From CAZLMW01 sp964560875 (GTDB lineage: Bacteria; Myxococcota_A; UBA9042), in the NCBI GenBank assembly GCA_964560875.1, contig CAZLMW010000005.1:38515-102514 (forward strand): 64,000 bases of DNA, written 5' to 3'. The notes below the pieces were generated by a model. That model was not told the DNA's origin. It did no database searches and saw only the letters and a program-made list of their open reading frames with translations. Each line of letters opens with the position of its first letter. Position 1 is the first letter of the stretch. Position numbers and translations under genes: made by a program. Shown here in pieces: positions 52,501 through 62,698 of this stretch.

Positions 52501-55500
52501 CGTCCATCGCGACCGGCTCCACCATCAAGGGCGACGCGGGCAAGGCGACCGTCGTCTTCACAGCGGGCGATGGCCAGTCCGCCGTCCTCACCAACGCGTT
52601 CGACTTCGTGGGGGCGCCGCGCATCGACAGCTTCCAACCGGCGCTCGGCTCGGTCGATGGCGGCACCGTGGTCACCCTCGCCGGCAAGGGCTTTTCGGCC
52701 AAAGCCAAGGTCACGTTCGGCGGCAAACCCGTGCACAGCGTCAAGGTCCTGTCGCCCTTCGTCATCAAGATCCAGACCAAGGCCCACCCCGCCGGCCCGG
52801 TCCAGGTGCGCGTCGAAAACCCCGACGGCCAGTGGAACTTGTCCAGCAAGGCGTTTCGTTTCGTCCGGCCCCCGGTCGTCACCGCGCTGTTCCCCAAACA
52901 GGGCGTCAACACCGGCGGCACCCCCATCGTGCTTCGCGGCAAAGACTTCCTGCCCGGCGCCAAGGTCTTCTTCGTTGACTCGAAAACCAACAAGGCGACA
53001 CCCGCGACGTCCATCGCCGTCGTCTCTTCGCAAGCCATCACCGCGCGTTCACCCGCCGGACCCGCGGGCAGCCACGCCAAGGTCCGCGTCGACAACCCCG
53101 ACGGCCAGTCGTCCTTCGCCGCGCAGGTCTACAAGTGGGTCGACGCCAAGACGATCGCGACGCCGCCCACCATCGGCAAGCTCACCCCGCCAACCGGGCC
53201 GACCAGCGGCGGTACCTGGGGGCTGTTGACCGGCAAGAACCTGCAAAAGGGCGCGTGGGCGATCTTCGGTAGCGTTCCGACCAAGGTGCTCGACGTGCGC
53301 GACACCGAAAACGCGCGTTTCGTCACCGCACCATCGCCCGTAACCGCGGTAGTCGACGTCATCGTCATCCACCCCGACGGCGGCCACGGACTGCTCAAGA
53401 AGGCCTTCACGTACACCGATCCATCCAAGCTCGACCCCGCGCCCAAGCTCGTCGGCATCGACCCCAACGCCGGGCCCACCAAGGGCGGCACGAAGACAAC
53501 GCTGCTCGGTTCGGGCCTGAAAACCGGCAGCCTGGTCTTCTTCGATACGTCGTCTGCCAACTCGGTCTCCGGTGGTAAATCAGGCGGCTCGTTGGTCGCT
53601 GTCACGCCTCCCCACGCGCTCGGCCCGGTCGACGTGCGCGTCACCAGCCCACAAGGACGCACATCGATGAAGAAGGGCGGGTTCACCTACGTCCCACCAC
53701 CGCAGATCACCGGCATCAAACCGCAGGCCGGTCCGGCAGCGGGCGGCACGTCGGTGGACATCTCCGGCAAGTACTTCGCCGCGAGCAAGGACAAGAACAA
53801 GCGTTCCCGCGTCGTCTTCTGCAAGAACTTCGGCGCCAGCCTCGACTGCGCGCAGGCGCTCGACACGCAAACCGAGGTCAAGTCGTCCACCTTGATCCGC
53901 CTCACGACGCCCAAGCAGGTGCCCGGGCTGTCCGACGTGGCCGTCATCAACCCCGACGGCCAGGTCGCGCTCAAGGCCAAGGGCTTCCTGTTTCGGCCGC
54001 CGCCCAAGATCACCGGGCTCAAGCCGTCATCGGGCTCCACGCTCGGCAACCAGCTCGTCACGATCGAGGGTCTCGGCTTCCAAAAAGGCGTGCAGGTCAA
54101 GATCGGCGGGACGACGGTGCTCGGCGTCAAAGCGGTCGACACGACCTTCGTCAAGGTGCTCACACCCAAGGGCGTGCCCGGCAAGGCCGCGGTCACGGTC
54201 ATCAACCCCGACGGCGGCTCCCACACGCTCGGTGGCGCGTTCACCTACATCTCGCCGCCGAAGATCAACAACGTCTTCCCGGGCCTCGGGCCGGAGCTGG
54301 GCGGCACGCTCGTCACCATCCAGGGCGAAGGCTTCGTGACCGGCGTCAAGGGCTCCAAGGTCTTCTTCGGCGCCAAGCAGGTGCCCGAAAAGGACCTGCA
54401 GATCTCGTCGACCGGCATCATCAAGGCCAAGTCCCCGCCGGGCAGCGGTCCGGTCGCCATCAAGGTCGTCAACCCCGACGCCCAGGTCGCCATCAAGGCC
54501 GGCGGCTTCGTCTACATCCCCAAGATCCCGCCGCCCAAGATCGGCTCGGTCTCCCCCGCGTTCGGCATGACCAGCGGCGGCTACCTCGTCAACATCTACG
54601 GCAACGGCTTCCTCACCGGCGCCAGCGTCCGCTTTGGCAACAAGGGCCTCGGCTACAAGCACGCGTCCAGCATCAAGGTGCTCAATGGCGGCACGCTCAT
54701 CATCGCAACGGCACCGGCCCACGCGCCCGGCAAGTTCGACGTCGTCGTGACCAACAGCGACGGCCAGTCAGGCACGCTCGCGACCGGCTTTGAATTCATC
54801 GCCCCGCTCGGCCTCCCCGGCCTGGCATTTGGCGGCATCGCGCCCGCTCGCGGTCCACAAGGCGGCGGCTACACGGTCACGGTCTACGGCCAGGGCTTCA
54901 AGTCGGGCGTGAAGGTCTTCTTCGGCTCGAGCAAAACCGCCACCTGGATCGCAGCCGCAAAGGTCGTCCGCCTCGGCCCGACGCTGCTGCAGATCACCGT
55001 GCCGAAAGTCGCGCTGAAAGGACCGACCGACGTACGCGTCGTCAATCCGTCGATCGGCGGCAAGGCCGACGAGGTCACCGGCAAAGCCAAGTTCGCGTTC
55101 GGCCAGTCCGTCATTCTCCAGGCCCTCGGCCACCGCTTGCCCATCGATGTCAGCCGCAACGACCGGCAGACCACGATCTTTGACGCCAACGGCGACGGTC
55201 TGAATGACGTCTTCGTGATGCGGCACAGCAGCCGGCACGACCTCTTCATCCAGATCAAGGACGCCAACGGCATCGCCGGCAAGTTCATCGACGTGTCGTC
55301 CAACCAGATGCCCAGCAACCACAGCAGCTGCCGCAACGGCGACATGACGCTGCCGATCGACATCGACAAAGACGGCGACATCGACCTGGTCTACCGCTCC
55401 AACGGCAACCGGCTGTGCATCCACCGCAACAACGGCGGCAAGTTCACCAACGAATACAAGGGTTACTATTCGGTCAGCTACTACTGGCTGCACGACGCCC

Positions 55501-57461
55501 GCGACATGGAAGCCGGCGACATCAACTGCGACGGGATCACCGACATCTTCGTGTCGACCAACAACTACAACTTCCTGCTGATCGGCGACGGCAAGGGCGG
55601 CTACAAGCAGGACAACACGCGCCTGCCCAAGCACAGGGAGCCCAGCCGCGGCGTCGCGCTCGGCGATATCGACAAGGACGGTGACCTCGACGTCATCGTG
55701 GCCAACGACTCCGCGGTGCAAAACCGGCTCTACTACAACAACTGCAACAACGTCGCGAAGGGCCAGCCCTGGTCGTTCAAGGACGCGCAGTACGGCAACA
55801 AGAAGAACTTCCCGGTCAGCGGCTTCAACAGCCAGGACGTAAAGCTCGCCGATATCGACGGCGACGGCTGGCTCGACGCGATGATCTTCAACTGGGGCCA
55901 GACCGACCGCATGTATTTCAACAGCGGCGGCAACTTCAAGAACGACGATGGCCTGCACTTCCCACAGAAAGAGAAGTGGATGCACACGCGGGGCGGCAAG
56001 TTCGTCGACGTCGATGGGGACGGCGATCTCGACCTCATCGCTGACAAATACCGTGGCAGCAGCAACTACTGGCCCACGCTGTACCTCAACGGCAAGGCGC
56101 AAAAGGCCGGGCCGGTGCTGGTCGACGCGTCCAAGGCCAACATCCCGCCCCATATCGGCGAGGACGCCCGCTACATCACCGTCGGCGACCTCAACGGCGA
56201 CAAGCTGCCAGACATGTACATCACGCGCTGGGACCACCAGGACTACCTGTTGCTCAACCACGGGTGGGCCGAGAACAAGGCGATGATCGACAGCAACCGC
56301 GTGCCCAAGGGCGCTTTCGCCAACAACACGGTGTTCGGCTATCCCGAGGACAGCTTCGACACGAGCGACGTCAGCTCCGGCGATATCGACGGCGACGGCG
56401 ACATGGACCTCATCCTCAGCAACTACCACCAGCACCGTCACCGTGTCTGGATCAATGACAACGCCGGCAACTTCTTCGACGAGACCGAAGCCCGCTTGCC
56501 CGATCCGAAGTGCAACCGCGGCGAGACGGTGCTGGCCGACCTCAACAAGGACGGTGACCTCGACCTGCTGATGGCTTGCTGGTCCATTTACGAGCGCATC
56601 AACAACTACAACGCATGGCGCGGCGGCGGTCTGCGCCAGTACATCAACAACGGCAAGGGCTACTTCAAGGACGTCAGCAAGACCAACCTGCCCACCCACT
56701 ACTCGAGCCACCGATTCTCGACGATCCAGGTTGGCGATCTCGACGGCGACGGCGACCTCGATGTCATCGCCACCGGCTACCGGCACAGCTACTACCTGTT
56801 GGTCAACGGCGGCGACCCGTTCAACACCGGCGGCGCGTTCTTCTTCAGCAAGTCCTGGGTGCCGTTCAAGAACGATCGCGACATGCACGGAATCGTCTTG
56901 GCCGACCTCAACGGCGACAAACACCTCGATATCTATATGGGCCGCTACGGCGGGCAAAACGTGCTCTATCACAACACCGGGACCGGGGTGATGAAGGACG
57001 TCAGCGCCAGTCACCTGCCCGCCGTCAGCGACAACACGTACCGCGTGCTCGCCGCGGACGTCGACTTCGACAAGGACATCGACCTGTTCGTCATCAACAA
57101 CGGCACGGACCGCCTGCAGGTTGGCGAGCTCGACTACAAGCTGGCCGACGTCACCGCCAGTCACCTTCCCCAGAACTTGCCTGCGCTCAACAGCACCGAC
57201 GGCGCCATCGTCGACCTCGACCGCGACGGCTTCCCCGACCTCATCACCAGCACTTGGGGATCGCGTGCTCGCCTGCTCCTCAACCAGGGCGAGGCGCATT
57301 TCGGCGACTTCAGCAGCTCGATCCCGCCCGAAAACGACTGGAGCAACTCGATCGAGGTGGTCGACGTCAACGGCGACAAGGTGCCCGACTTCGTCCTCGG
57401 CGGCCGCGGCATGACCCGCATCTTCATCAACAAGACGCCGGCGCCACCAAAGAAGCCGTAA
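49561..57461 (+). CDS. Giant IPT/FG-GAP lipoprotein, remaining part
   Basis: About 2630 codons; reading frame from 49563 (TKAGDVDVVLKTTGF). It completes the fifth IPT repeat and adds twenty more, to about 55090, for 25 in all. Fourteen FG-GAP/VCBS repeats follow with calcium-loop motifs such as DANGDGLND, DIDKDGDID, DIDGDGWLD and DVDGDGDLD, the number expected of two seven-bladed propellers, each closing with aromatic strands (LYLNG, YINNGKGYF). The protein ends IFINKTPAPPKKP with no sorting signal. IPT stalks holding a calcium-binding propeller are typical of large bacterial adhesins. With the N-terminal part it exceeds 3100 residues. Surface adhesion or prey and matrix contact is an inference. 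Confidence 0.88.
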
Positions 57462-57482
57462 TAACGACCGGGCGGAGCGACG

Positions 57483-58094
57483 CTACGCCGCGGCGGCCAG
57501 CTTCTTGCGCTTGGAACGGCGCAGCTCCCAGCCCTGCAGGTGCGACCACACGTCGCCGGTTTGTGGGTCGACCAGCCAGAACGGGGCGAGCTTCTCGGGC
57601 ACGCGGATGACGCCGGTCGGGACATACGTGCCAAAGACGACGTCCCAAATCGGCGACGTCACGCCGTGGTTCACCGACGGATCGTGGAAGTGGTGATGAA
57701 AATGGTGCCGCCGCGCCCAACGACCGTAGCCGGTGAAGCCTTCATGGACATGCTCGAGCCGGTGCAGCACCTCGTAGTAGAGGTAAAAGCTCACAAAACC
57801 CGCCACGAATAGCGGACCGAGGACGGCCCCGGCGATCCAGGTCGCGGGCAGCCACAGCAGGGCCGTTGCAGCGACGGCGGCGCCGGCCTTCTTCCACCAC
57901 GGAGCGAAGTAGTTGCCGCGGCCGTGATGGGCCTGGTGCTCCGCTCCGAAGGGGTTTTTCAGCAAGCGCCGGTCGTGGCCGAGCCAACGATGGATGCAGT
58001 ATTCGGAAAAGGTCCAGCCGAGCGCGCCTATTGCGAACGCGGCGCCGCCGGCGAGGAGGCTGGTTTCGGTGGGGATCGTCGCTGGCATCGTCAT
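57483..58094 (-). CDS. Fatty acid hydroxylase / sterol desaturase family membrane protein
   Basis: 203 residues; GGAGG six bases before ATG 58094 fixes the start. Hydrophobic helices alternate with the diiron histidine clusters of the family: FSEYCIHRWLGHD, EHQAHHGR, HRLEHVHEG, RRHHFHHHFHD and VNHGVTSPIWD. Members hydroxylate or desaturate membrane lipids, sterols or carotenoids (CrtZ-like), using O2 and two irons. Substrate not determinable; lipid head or acyl hydroxylation is most likely. A palindromic operator candidate lies about 52 bp upstream. A Ser/Thr kinase gene precedes it on the same strand after 129 bp. Confidence 0.88.
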   Translation of the reverse strand: MTMPATIPTETSLLAGGAAFAIGALGWTFSEYCIHRWLGHDRRLLKNPFGAEHQAHHGRGNYFAPWWKKAGAAVAATALLWLPATWIAGAVLGPLFVAGFVSFYLYYEVLHRLEHVHEGFTGYGRWARRHHFHHHFHDPSVNHGVTSPIWDVVFGTYVPTGVIRVPEKLAPFWLVDPQTGDVWSHLQGWELRRSKRKKLAAAA

Positions 58095-58145
58095 CTCTTG
58101 CCTCCGGGAATGGGAGCTGGTCCGAAACAGTTTCCGTGAACAGTA

Positions 58146-58168
58146 TTTACTTAGTAAACGATGTTTAC
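58146..58168 (-). promoter_or_regulatory. Palindromic operator candidate upstream of the hydroxylase gene
   Basis: TTTACTTAGTAAA (58146-58158) is a perfect palindrome about a central T, and a third half-site GTTTAC follows at 58163-58168. It is an AT-rich island in a GC-rich background, placed where a repressor of the TetR kind would overlap the promoter of the hydroxylase gene. No regulator gene is nearby. Confidence 0.55.
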
Positions 58169-58223
58169 GGTTTGCGCAAGACGAAAAACACCTGCCGAAA
58201 CCCAACCGGCGGCGGTCGTGACG

Positions 58224-60137
58224 CTATTTTTCGACGATGGTGACTTCGGCGCGCTCTTCGCCCCAGATGCGCACTTCGATCAGCGGTGTGCCGCGCACGA
58301 TTCGCTCGGCGATATCGCGATCCATGCCGCGGCGCAGAAGGCGCCTCAAGACCCGGCGCCCGCGCTTGTCGTGCAGGGTTGGATCGGCCTGGTCCTCGGG
58401 ATCGCGGCGCTGGAAGCGGTGATAGTTGGCGCGATCCATGGCGATGATGTGGTGGGCCTCGACGAGGTTGCGTCCCTTCGAGTTGCGGTGGTCGTCGTCG
58501 GACATGCGCGCTCGATACACGATGTCCGGATCGCGATCGGCGCTGTCGCTTGCGCCGGATGCTGCGCCGGGGAGGCTCGCCTCGTCGGTTCGCTTGCGAT
58601 CGTCATCGCCGGTCCACTCTTCGACCTTGCTGGCGAGCGCTTCGGCGACGTGTTCGACGGCGTGTTCGAGCTCCTCCTGCTTGTCCTTGTCGCGCACGCC
58701 CTTGACGGTCACGCGCGAACCGGGCTCTTCCTCGGCGTTGTAGTTGATGTTGAACGTGCTCTCCGGCGACACATCCCGCACGAAGAGCCAGGCCAGGAAG
58801 AGCAGCAGCACCAGCCACCACCGGCCTTGTTTGGGAGTTGTCGCGGCGGGCAGAGCAGCTTCGCCCGGCGCGGTGGCGATGTTTCGGCCGGCAAAGTCGC
58901 CCGTTTCGTGTTCGGTCGTGTCGCGCTGGGTGTGGGCCACGGCGGGGCTGTCGTCGGGCGCGTCGTCGGCGCGGCTTCCATCGGTGCTCGGGCGTTCGTC
59001 GCCGGGTAGGGTAGGGGGCACGTTGGAGTCGCGGGCCGCTGGGGGTTGCGGGGGGCTCTGGGGTGTGTGGCGGACGATGACGTCATCAGGTGCGTCGCCG
59101 GCGCCCATCGTGGGCAGATCGATCGCCGCGATGGTCGCGTCGGCCGCCTTGTCAACGTCCCAGCCGGCCGATTCACCGCCCGGGGCCGCGAGGCAACGGT
59201 CGAGGGCGATGATGGCGTCGCGCGCGGAGGCAGGGCGAGCGTCCGGATCCTTTTCGAGCAGCTGTCCAACCACGGCGGCGAGGGCAGGGGGCAGGCCGGC
59301 GACCCGGTTTTGTATCGGCTCGGGTTTTTCGGAGATGTGGGCGTTGGCGAGCTGCATCATCAGCTCGTTGGGCGTCGCGTCCGAGCGACCGAGGAAAGGC
59401 GGGCGGCCACAGAGCATCTCGTACAGCACGCAGCCGACCGCGTAGAGATCGGTGCGCCCATCCACACCCTTGCCCCGCCACTGCTCGGGCGCCATGGCGT
59501 GTGGTGTGCCGATCGCGCCGCGTGTTCCAGCCCCGGTCGCATCGAGCGCGCGGGCGATTCCAAAGTCGATGACCTTGACGAAATCGGCGCCGTCGACCTT
59601 GCGCACAAGGAAGATGTTGGGCGGCTTGATGTCGCGATGAACGATGCGGCGCTCGTGGTTGTGCGCTTCCCAGAGCGACTCGAGAACCTGGCGCGCGATG
59701 GCCACGGCTCGCCGCCACGGCAGGACCTTGGACCGCGCGAGCACTTCGTCGAGCGACTCGCCGTCGAGATACTCCATGACCAGGTAGAGCAGCTCTTCGT
59801 CAACGCCGAAATCGAGCACGCGGACCGTATGCATCGAGTGCAACGCCGCGGCGTTTTGGGCCTCGAGGTGGAAGCGCTTGATGGCGTCGGCGCTGTCGGA
59901 AAACTGCGCGCGCATCACCTTGAGCGCGGACAGGCCGCCGGTCGCGGAGTGGCGGGCCTTGTACACGGCGCCCATGCCGCCGGCGCCCATCGTTTTTTCG
60001 ATGCGGTATTTGCCCGCGACGAGCCGACCCACCATCGGATCGCTGCGTTCGAGCAGCGACTCCTCCATCGTGATCAGGCCATCGTGGGGACACAGTTCAG
60101 CGTCGGTTTGCTGACCGCACCCGGGGCATATGCGCAT
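58224..60137 (-). CDS. Membrane-anchored Ser/Thr protein kinase with zinc ribbon and C-terminal helical domain
   Basis: 637 residues. An N-terminal CPGC-x9-C pattern (4-16) forms a zinc ribbon like that of the kinase at 9137. The kinase domain (about 44-310) has GAGGMGAVY, Lys73, Glu92, HRDIKPPN (Asp169), DFG (191-193) and MAPEQW. A long Pro/Ser/Asp linker is followed by one transmembrane segment (WWLVLLLFLAWLFV, about 445-460) and a 180-residue extracytoplasmic charged domain (ELEHAVEHVAEALASKVEEW and a basic end RRVLRRLLRRGMDRDIAERI). That domain is not recognised and could be the sensor. Transcribed divergently from the GGDEF-like gene at 60458. Confidence 0.92.
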   Translation of the reverse strand: MRICPGCGQQTDAELCPHDGLITMEESLLERSDPMVGRLVAGKYRIEKTMGAGGMGAVYKARHSATGGLSALKVMRAQFSDSADAIKRFHLEAQNAAALHSMHTVRVLDFGVDEELLYLVMEYLDGESLDEVLARSKVLPWRRAVAIARQVLESLWEAHNHERRIVHRDIKPPNIFLVRKVDGADFVKVIDFGIARALDATGAGTRGAIGTPHAMAPEQWRGKGVDGRTDLYAVGCVLYEMLCGRPPFLGRSDATPNELMMQLANAHISEKPEPIQNRVAGLPPALAAVVGQLLEKDPDARPASARDAIIALDRCLAAPGGESAGWDVDKAADATIAAIDLPTMGAGDAPDDVIVRHTPQSPPQPPAARDSNVPPTLPGDERPSTDGSRADDAPDDSPAVAHTQRDTTEHETGDFAGRNIATAPGEAALPAATTPKQGRWWLVLLLFLAWLFVRDVSPESTFNINYNAEEEPGSRVTVKGVRDKDKQEELEHAVEHVAEALASKVEEWTGDDDRKRTDEASLPGAASGASDSADRDPDIVYRARMSDDDHRNSKGRNLVEAHHIIAMDRANYHRFQRRDPEDQADPTLHDKRGRRVLRRLLRRGMDRDIAERIVRGTPLIEVRIWGEERAEVTIVEK

Positions 60138-60337
60138 GGCGCAAATCTAGCCTGATTGGGCAGATTCGGACAGGTCGGCCCCGGCGTCCGGTCGGACGCG
60201 GCACTGGTCGGTCATTCGTAGCGTGTTTGTTGCGATCCGAGGACCGTGCGCTACCGTTGGCACATGGCGGCCCGTATTAGCGAAAAAGCGGCGGCGATCA
60301 TCGTTTGGTCCACGGACCGAGGCGAAAGCGCGAGCGA

Positions 60338-60361
60338 CGCACGGCGCAAATGCGCCGTGCG
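60338..60361. repeat. Perfect 10-bp GC-rich hairpin
   Basis: CGCACGGCGC, loop AAAT, GCGCCGTGCG: all ten pairs are Watson-Crick. It lies 97 bp before the GGDEF-like gene, 11 bases from a second stem-loop. Confidence 0.75.
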
Positions 60362-60372
60362 CTGTGGGAAGA

Positions 60373-60398
60373 TGCCGAAAAATGACACGTTTTCGGCA
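60373..60398. repeat. Perfect 9-bp hairpin
   Basis: TGCCGAAAA pairs with TTTTCGGCA around ATGACACG. The A-tract on one arm and T-tract on the other could make the two hairpins a terminator pair or a structured leader of the downstream gene. Confidence 0.7.
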
Positions 60399-60457
60399 CC
60401 AGGGGGCGGGCGCCGGCCTCTCAACGAATCAACTTCCGAGACCATCTTAGCGTCCGA

Positions 60458-61921
60458 ATGGACGCGACGATGATCGAGGCCGAAAAAGATCGGTCCGGGC
60501 TGCAAGCGATTGCAGCGGGCGTGCTGATCTTTGGGCTGACCGCTGGCGTCGGCCTCTCCGTCACCTGGCTGGGCGGGCAACAGGACACCGAACGGACACG
60601 ATCCGCCGTTTCACAGACCGCGGCCGACCGCGCTGGCGCGCTTCAAGCTGAGCTGGGCAGGACCGCTGCAGCAGCACACGCGCTGGGCGCTGTTCTCGCT
60701 ACCGGCGCAGCTCCCAACGCTGTGTTCAACCCGGCATCCGAGCGTGTGCTCACCGGCATCGGCGGCACAGAATGCCTGCAGTGGGCCGTCGGCGGGCATG
60801 TCAAACACGTCTACCCACGCGACAAGTGCAAAGCGCTCCTCGGCGACGCGACCCACTTTCCGCTGTTTCGAACCGACGGCGGTCGGACGCTCAACGGACC
60901 GGTCCTGCTGCCGACCAAGCGCTCGGCGTTCATCGCGCGGCTCGTCGTCTCGGTCGGCGAACGCTCCGGCACGATCAGCAGCATCGTCGACGTGCAGCGC
61001 GCCGTCGCGGCCGCGCGACTCGATGAGCTCCCGGGTGAGGGCTACAGCTACACGTTGATCGCACCGACGCAAGGGGATCGCGTGCTGGCATCGTCAGCGG
61101 CCCAAGCGCGCGATGACGAACCCATCGCCGAGACGAGTGTGCAGCTCGGAAATGTGACCCTGATGCTGCGGATCGGGCGCACGGCCGCGTCCAATCCGTC
61201 GTCGGGCTGGACCAACGCCATCGTCATGCTGCTCGCGCTGCTGCTCGCCCGCATCGGCCAGGGATTCGTCCTGCAGATCTCGCGCTTTCACGCCGAACGA
61301 CGCACCCGCCTGCGCGTTGAAGAGAAGCTCGCCGCGACGCTCGAAAGGGTCGGCAAGCTGGAGGAAGAGCGGCGCCGGTCGGCGCACAGCGACCGAATTA
61401 CCGGGCTGCCAGACGCCCGCTACCTGTCGCGCTTCCTGGATCGCAACTGGCTCAACTACAACAAAGAAGGCAAGCCGATCGCGCTCATGCTCGTCGAGAT
61501 CGATCGCTTCGACGCCCTCTTCAAAGCATCGGGCCCCAAAGCCGCCGAAGCCGCCCTCAAGCAGGTGGGCGAGGTCATCGGCAGCAGGGTCATGTCAGAC
61601 GGCGAGATCGCCTGCCGGTTCCGCGGTACGGCATTTGGGCTGTTCTTCTGCGACGGCGCCGCCGCGCCCGAACACCGGGGCAAACAAATCCGCCGCGCGG
61701 TCGAAGAGCTCGCGATCGACAACTCGACGTCCGGTGTTGCGCCCTACCTCACGGTGAGCATCGGTATCGCGACCGGAATCCCCGGACGTTCGGACACAAT
61801 TCGGTCGTTCACCCAGGCCGCCGAGGATGCGCTGAAGGTGGCCCGTGAAAAGGGGCAAAACCGCGTCATCGTGCGCCGTTTCGTCAGCGAATCGAAGACC
61901 GCCAAAGCCGGCGCTGCTTGA
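60458..61921 (+). CDS. Membrane sensor with degenerate GGDEF domain
   Basis: 487 residues from ATG 60458 (ATG 60470 is an alternative). A first helix (AAGVLIFGLTAGVGLSVTWL), an extracytoplasmic region of about 190 residues with two Cys (GGTECLQWAV, DKCKALLG), a second helix (AIVMLLALLLARIGQGFVLQ) and a coiled stretch precede the GGDEF-like domain (about 305-475: DRITGLPDARYLSRFLDRN). The active-site loop reads CRFRGTAFGLFFC instead of RxGGDEF, and no I-site RxxD is present, so it should not make c-di-GMP; it may bind GTP or regulate partners. A GGDEF-like pseudo-enzyme with a CACHE-type sensor is the best description. Confidence 0.82.
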   Translation: MDATMIEAEKDRSGLQAIAAGVLIFGLTAGVGLSVTWLGGQQDTERTRSAVSQTAADRAGALQAELGRTAAAAHALGAVLATGAAPNAVFNPASERVLTGIGGTECLQWAVGGHVKHVYPRDKCKALLGDATHFPLFRTDGGRTLNGPVLLPTKRSAFIARLVVSVGERSGTISSIVDVQRAVAAARLDELPGEGYSYTLIAPTQGDRVLASSAAQARDDEPIAETSVQLGNVTLMLRIGRTAASNPSSGWTNAIVMLLALLLARIGQGFVLQISRFHAERRTRLRVEEKLAATLERVGKLEEERRRSAHSDRITGLPDARYLSRFLDRNWLNYNKEGKPIALMLVEIDRFDALFKASGPKAAEAALKQVGEVIGSRVMSDGEIACRFRGTAFGLFFCDGAAAPEHRGKQIRRAVEELAIDNSTSGVAPYLTVSIGIATGIPGRSDTIRSFTQAAEDALKVAREKGQNRVIVRRFVSESKTAKAGAA

Positions 61922-61963
61922 TCGCCGGCCCGTTCCTTCACCCGAATCTGCTGGATTCGCTCC

Positions 61964-62671
61964 ATGAAAAAGACCCTCTTTGTTGTGTTCGTCGCCGTCC
62001 TGGTTGGCTGCGGGGAAGAAGCAACACCCTCGGGTGGATCGACCGGCACCGATAGCCAGTCGGCGCTCGACACCGGCTTGGCAACCGACACGGCCGCTGG
62101 TGCGGACACGGCTGCTGCAGCGGACACGGCTGCTGCAACGGACACGGCTGCTGCAACGGACACGGCTGCCGCAGCGGACACGGCTGCTGGAACGGACACG
62201 GTCGCGACGGTCATCGACGCTGGGACGACGAATCCTGCCGACACAGCAGCGGTCGTCGACATCGCCCAGGCGCCCGATGCATCGCCACCCCAGGACGCAG
62301 GTGCGGTCCCCTCGCCAGACACCGGCTCGGCAAATGACGCGGCTTCGGGGCCGGACGTCGAGAGCAAGCTCGGCGGGCTCGAATTCGTGTGCGGAAAGGA
62401 CTCGTTCCCTGCCTTCGGCAAGGACTGCTCCAAGGTCGCCGATTGTTTCGTCGCCTTCCACCAGGTCGATTGCTGCGGGACCCGCGTCGCCGTTGGCATG
62501 GCCGTGAGCGCCAAGACCGCGTTCGAGACCGCCGAGAAGAAGTGTGTCGCGACCTACCCCAAGTGCAAGTGCGCGTCCAAACCCACCAAGGCCGAAATCG
62601 GCGGCGCCGGTGCCGAGAGCAAGATCAGCATCGCGTGCCTCAACAAACGCTGCACGTCGTGGCTCAAGTAG
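61964..62671 (+). CDS. Lipoprotein with Asp-Thr-Ala repeat linker and Cys-rich domain
   Basis: 235 residues from MKKTLFVVFVAVLVGC (lipobox). Residues about 42-77 are six Asp-Thr-Ala-Ala-Ala-Thr type hexapeptides, and the linker runs to about 130. The C-terminal domain (about 135-235) has about ten Cys, including VDCCGTRVAVG, KKCVATYPKCKC and IACLNKRC, a pattern seen in small secreted myxobacterial proteins without a named family. Probably displayed in the envelope; function unknown. Confidence 0.8.
   Translation: MKKTLFVVFVAVLVGCGEEATPSGGSTGTDSQSALDTGLATDTAAGADTAAAADTAAATDTAAATDTAAAADTAAGTDTVATVIDAGTTNPADTAAVVDIAQAPDASPPQDAGAVPSPDTGSANDAASGPDVESKLGGLEFVCGKDSFPAFGKDCSKVADCFVAFHQVDCCGTRVAVGMAVSAKTAFETAEKKCVATYPKCKCASKPTKAEIGGAGAESKISIACLNKRCTSWLK
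62087..62194 (+). repeat. Six tandem 18-bp repeats encoding DTAAAT
   Basis: Units of GACACGGCTGCTGCAACG with small changes encode Asp-Thr-Ala-Ala-Ala/Gly-Thr/Ala. This is the third in-frame 18-bp repeat array in secreted-protein genes of the window. Confidence 0.9.
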
Positions 62672-62698
62672 ACGGATTGCGCCTGCGGGCCAATCGGC

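Larger units (their letters stand above)
60138..60457. other. Divergent intergenic region with two strong hairpins
   Basis: 320 bases between the kinase gene (minus) and the GGDEF-like gene (plus). The first 160 bases show nothing recognisable. Two adjacent stem-loops lie at 60338..60361 and 60373..60398. The last 60 bases lead into the GGDEF-like gene without a clear Shine-Dalgarno box. Confidence 0.5.

Noticed and set aside
54768..57299. 843-codon minus-strand ORF
   Set aside because: Antisense to the FG-GAP repeats; valine/aspartate pattern arises from the sense GAC/GGC codons.
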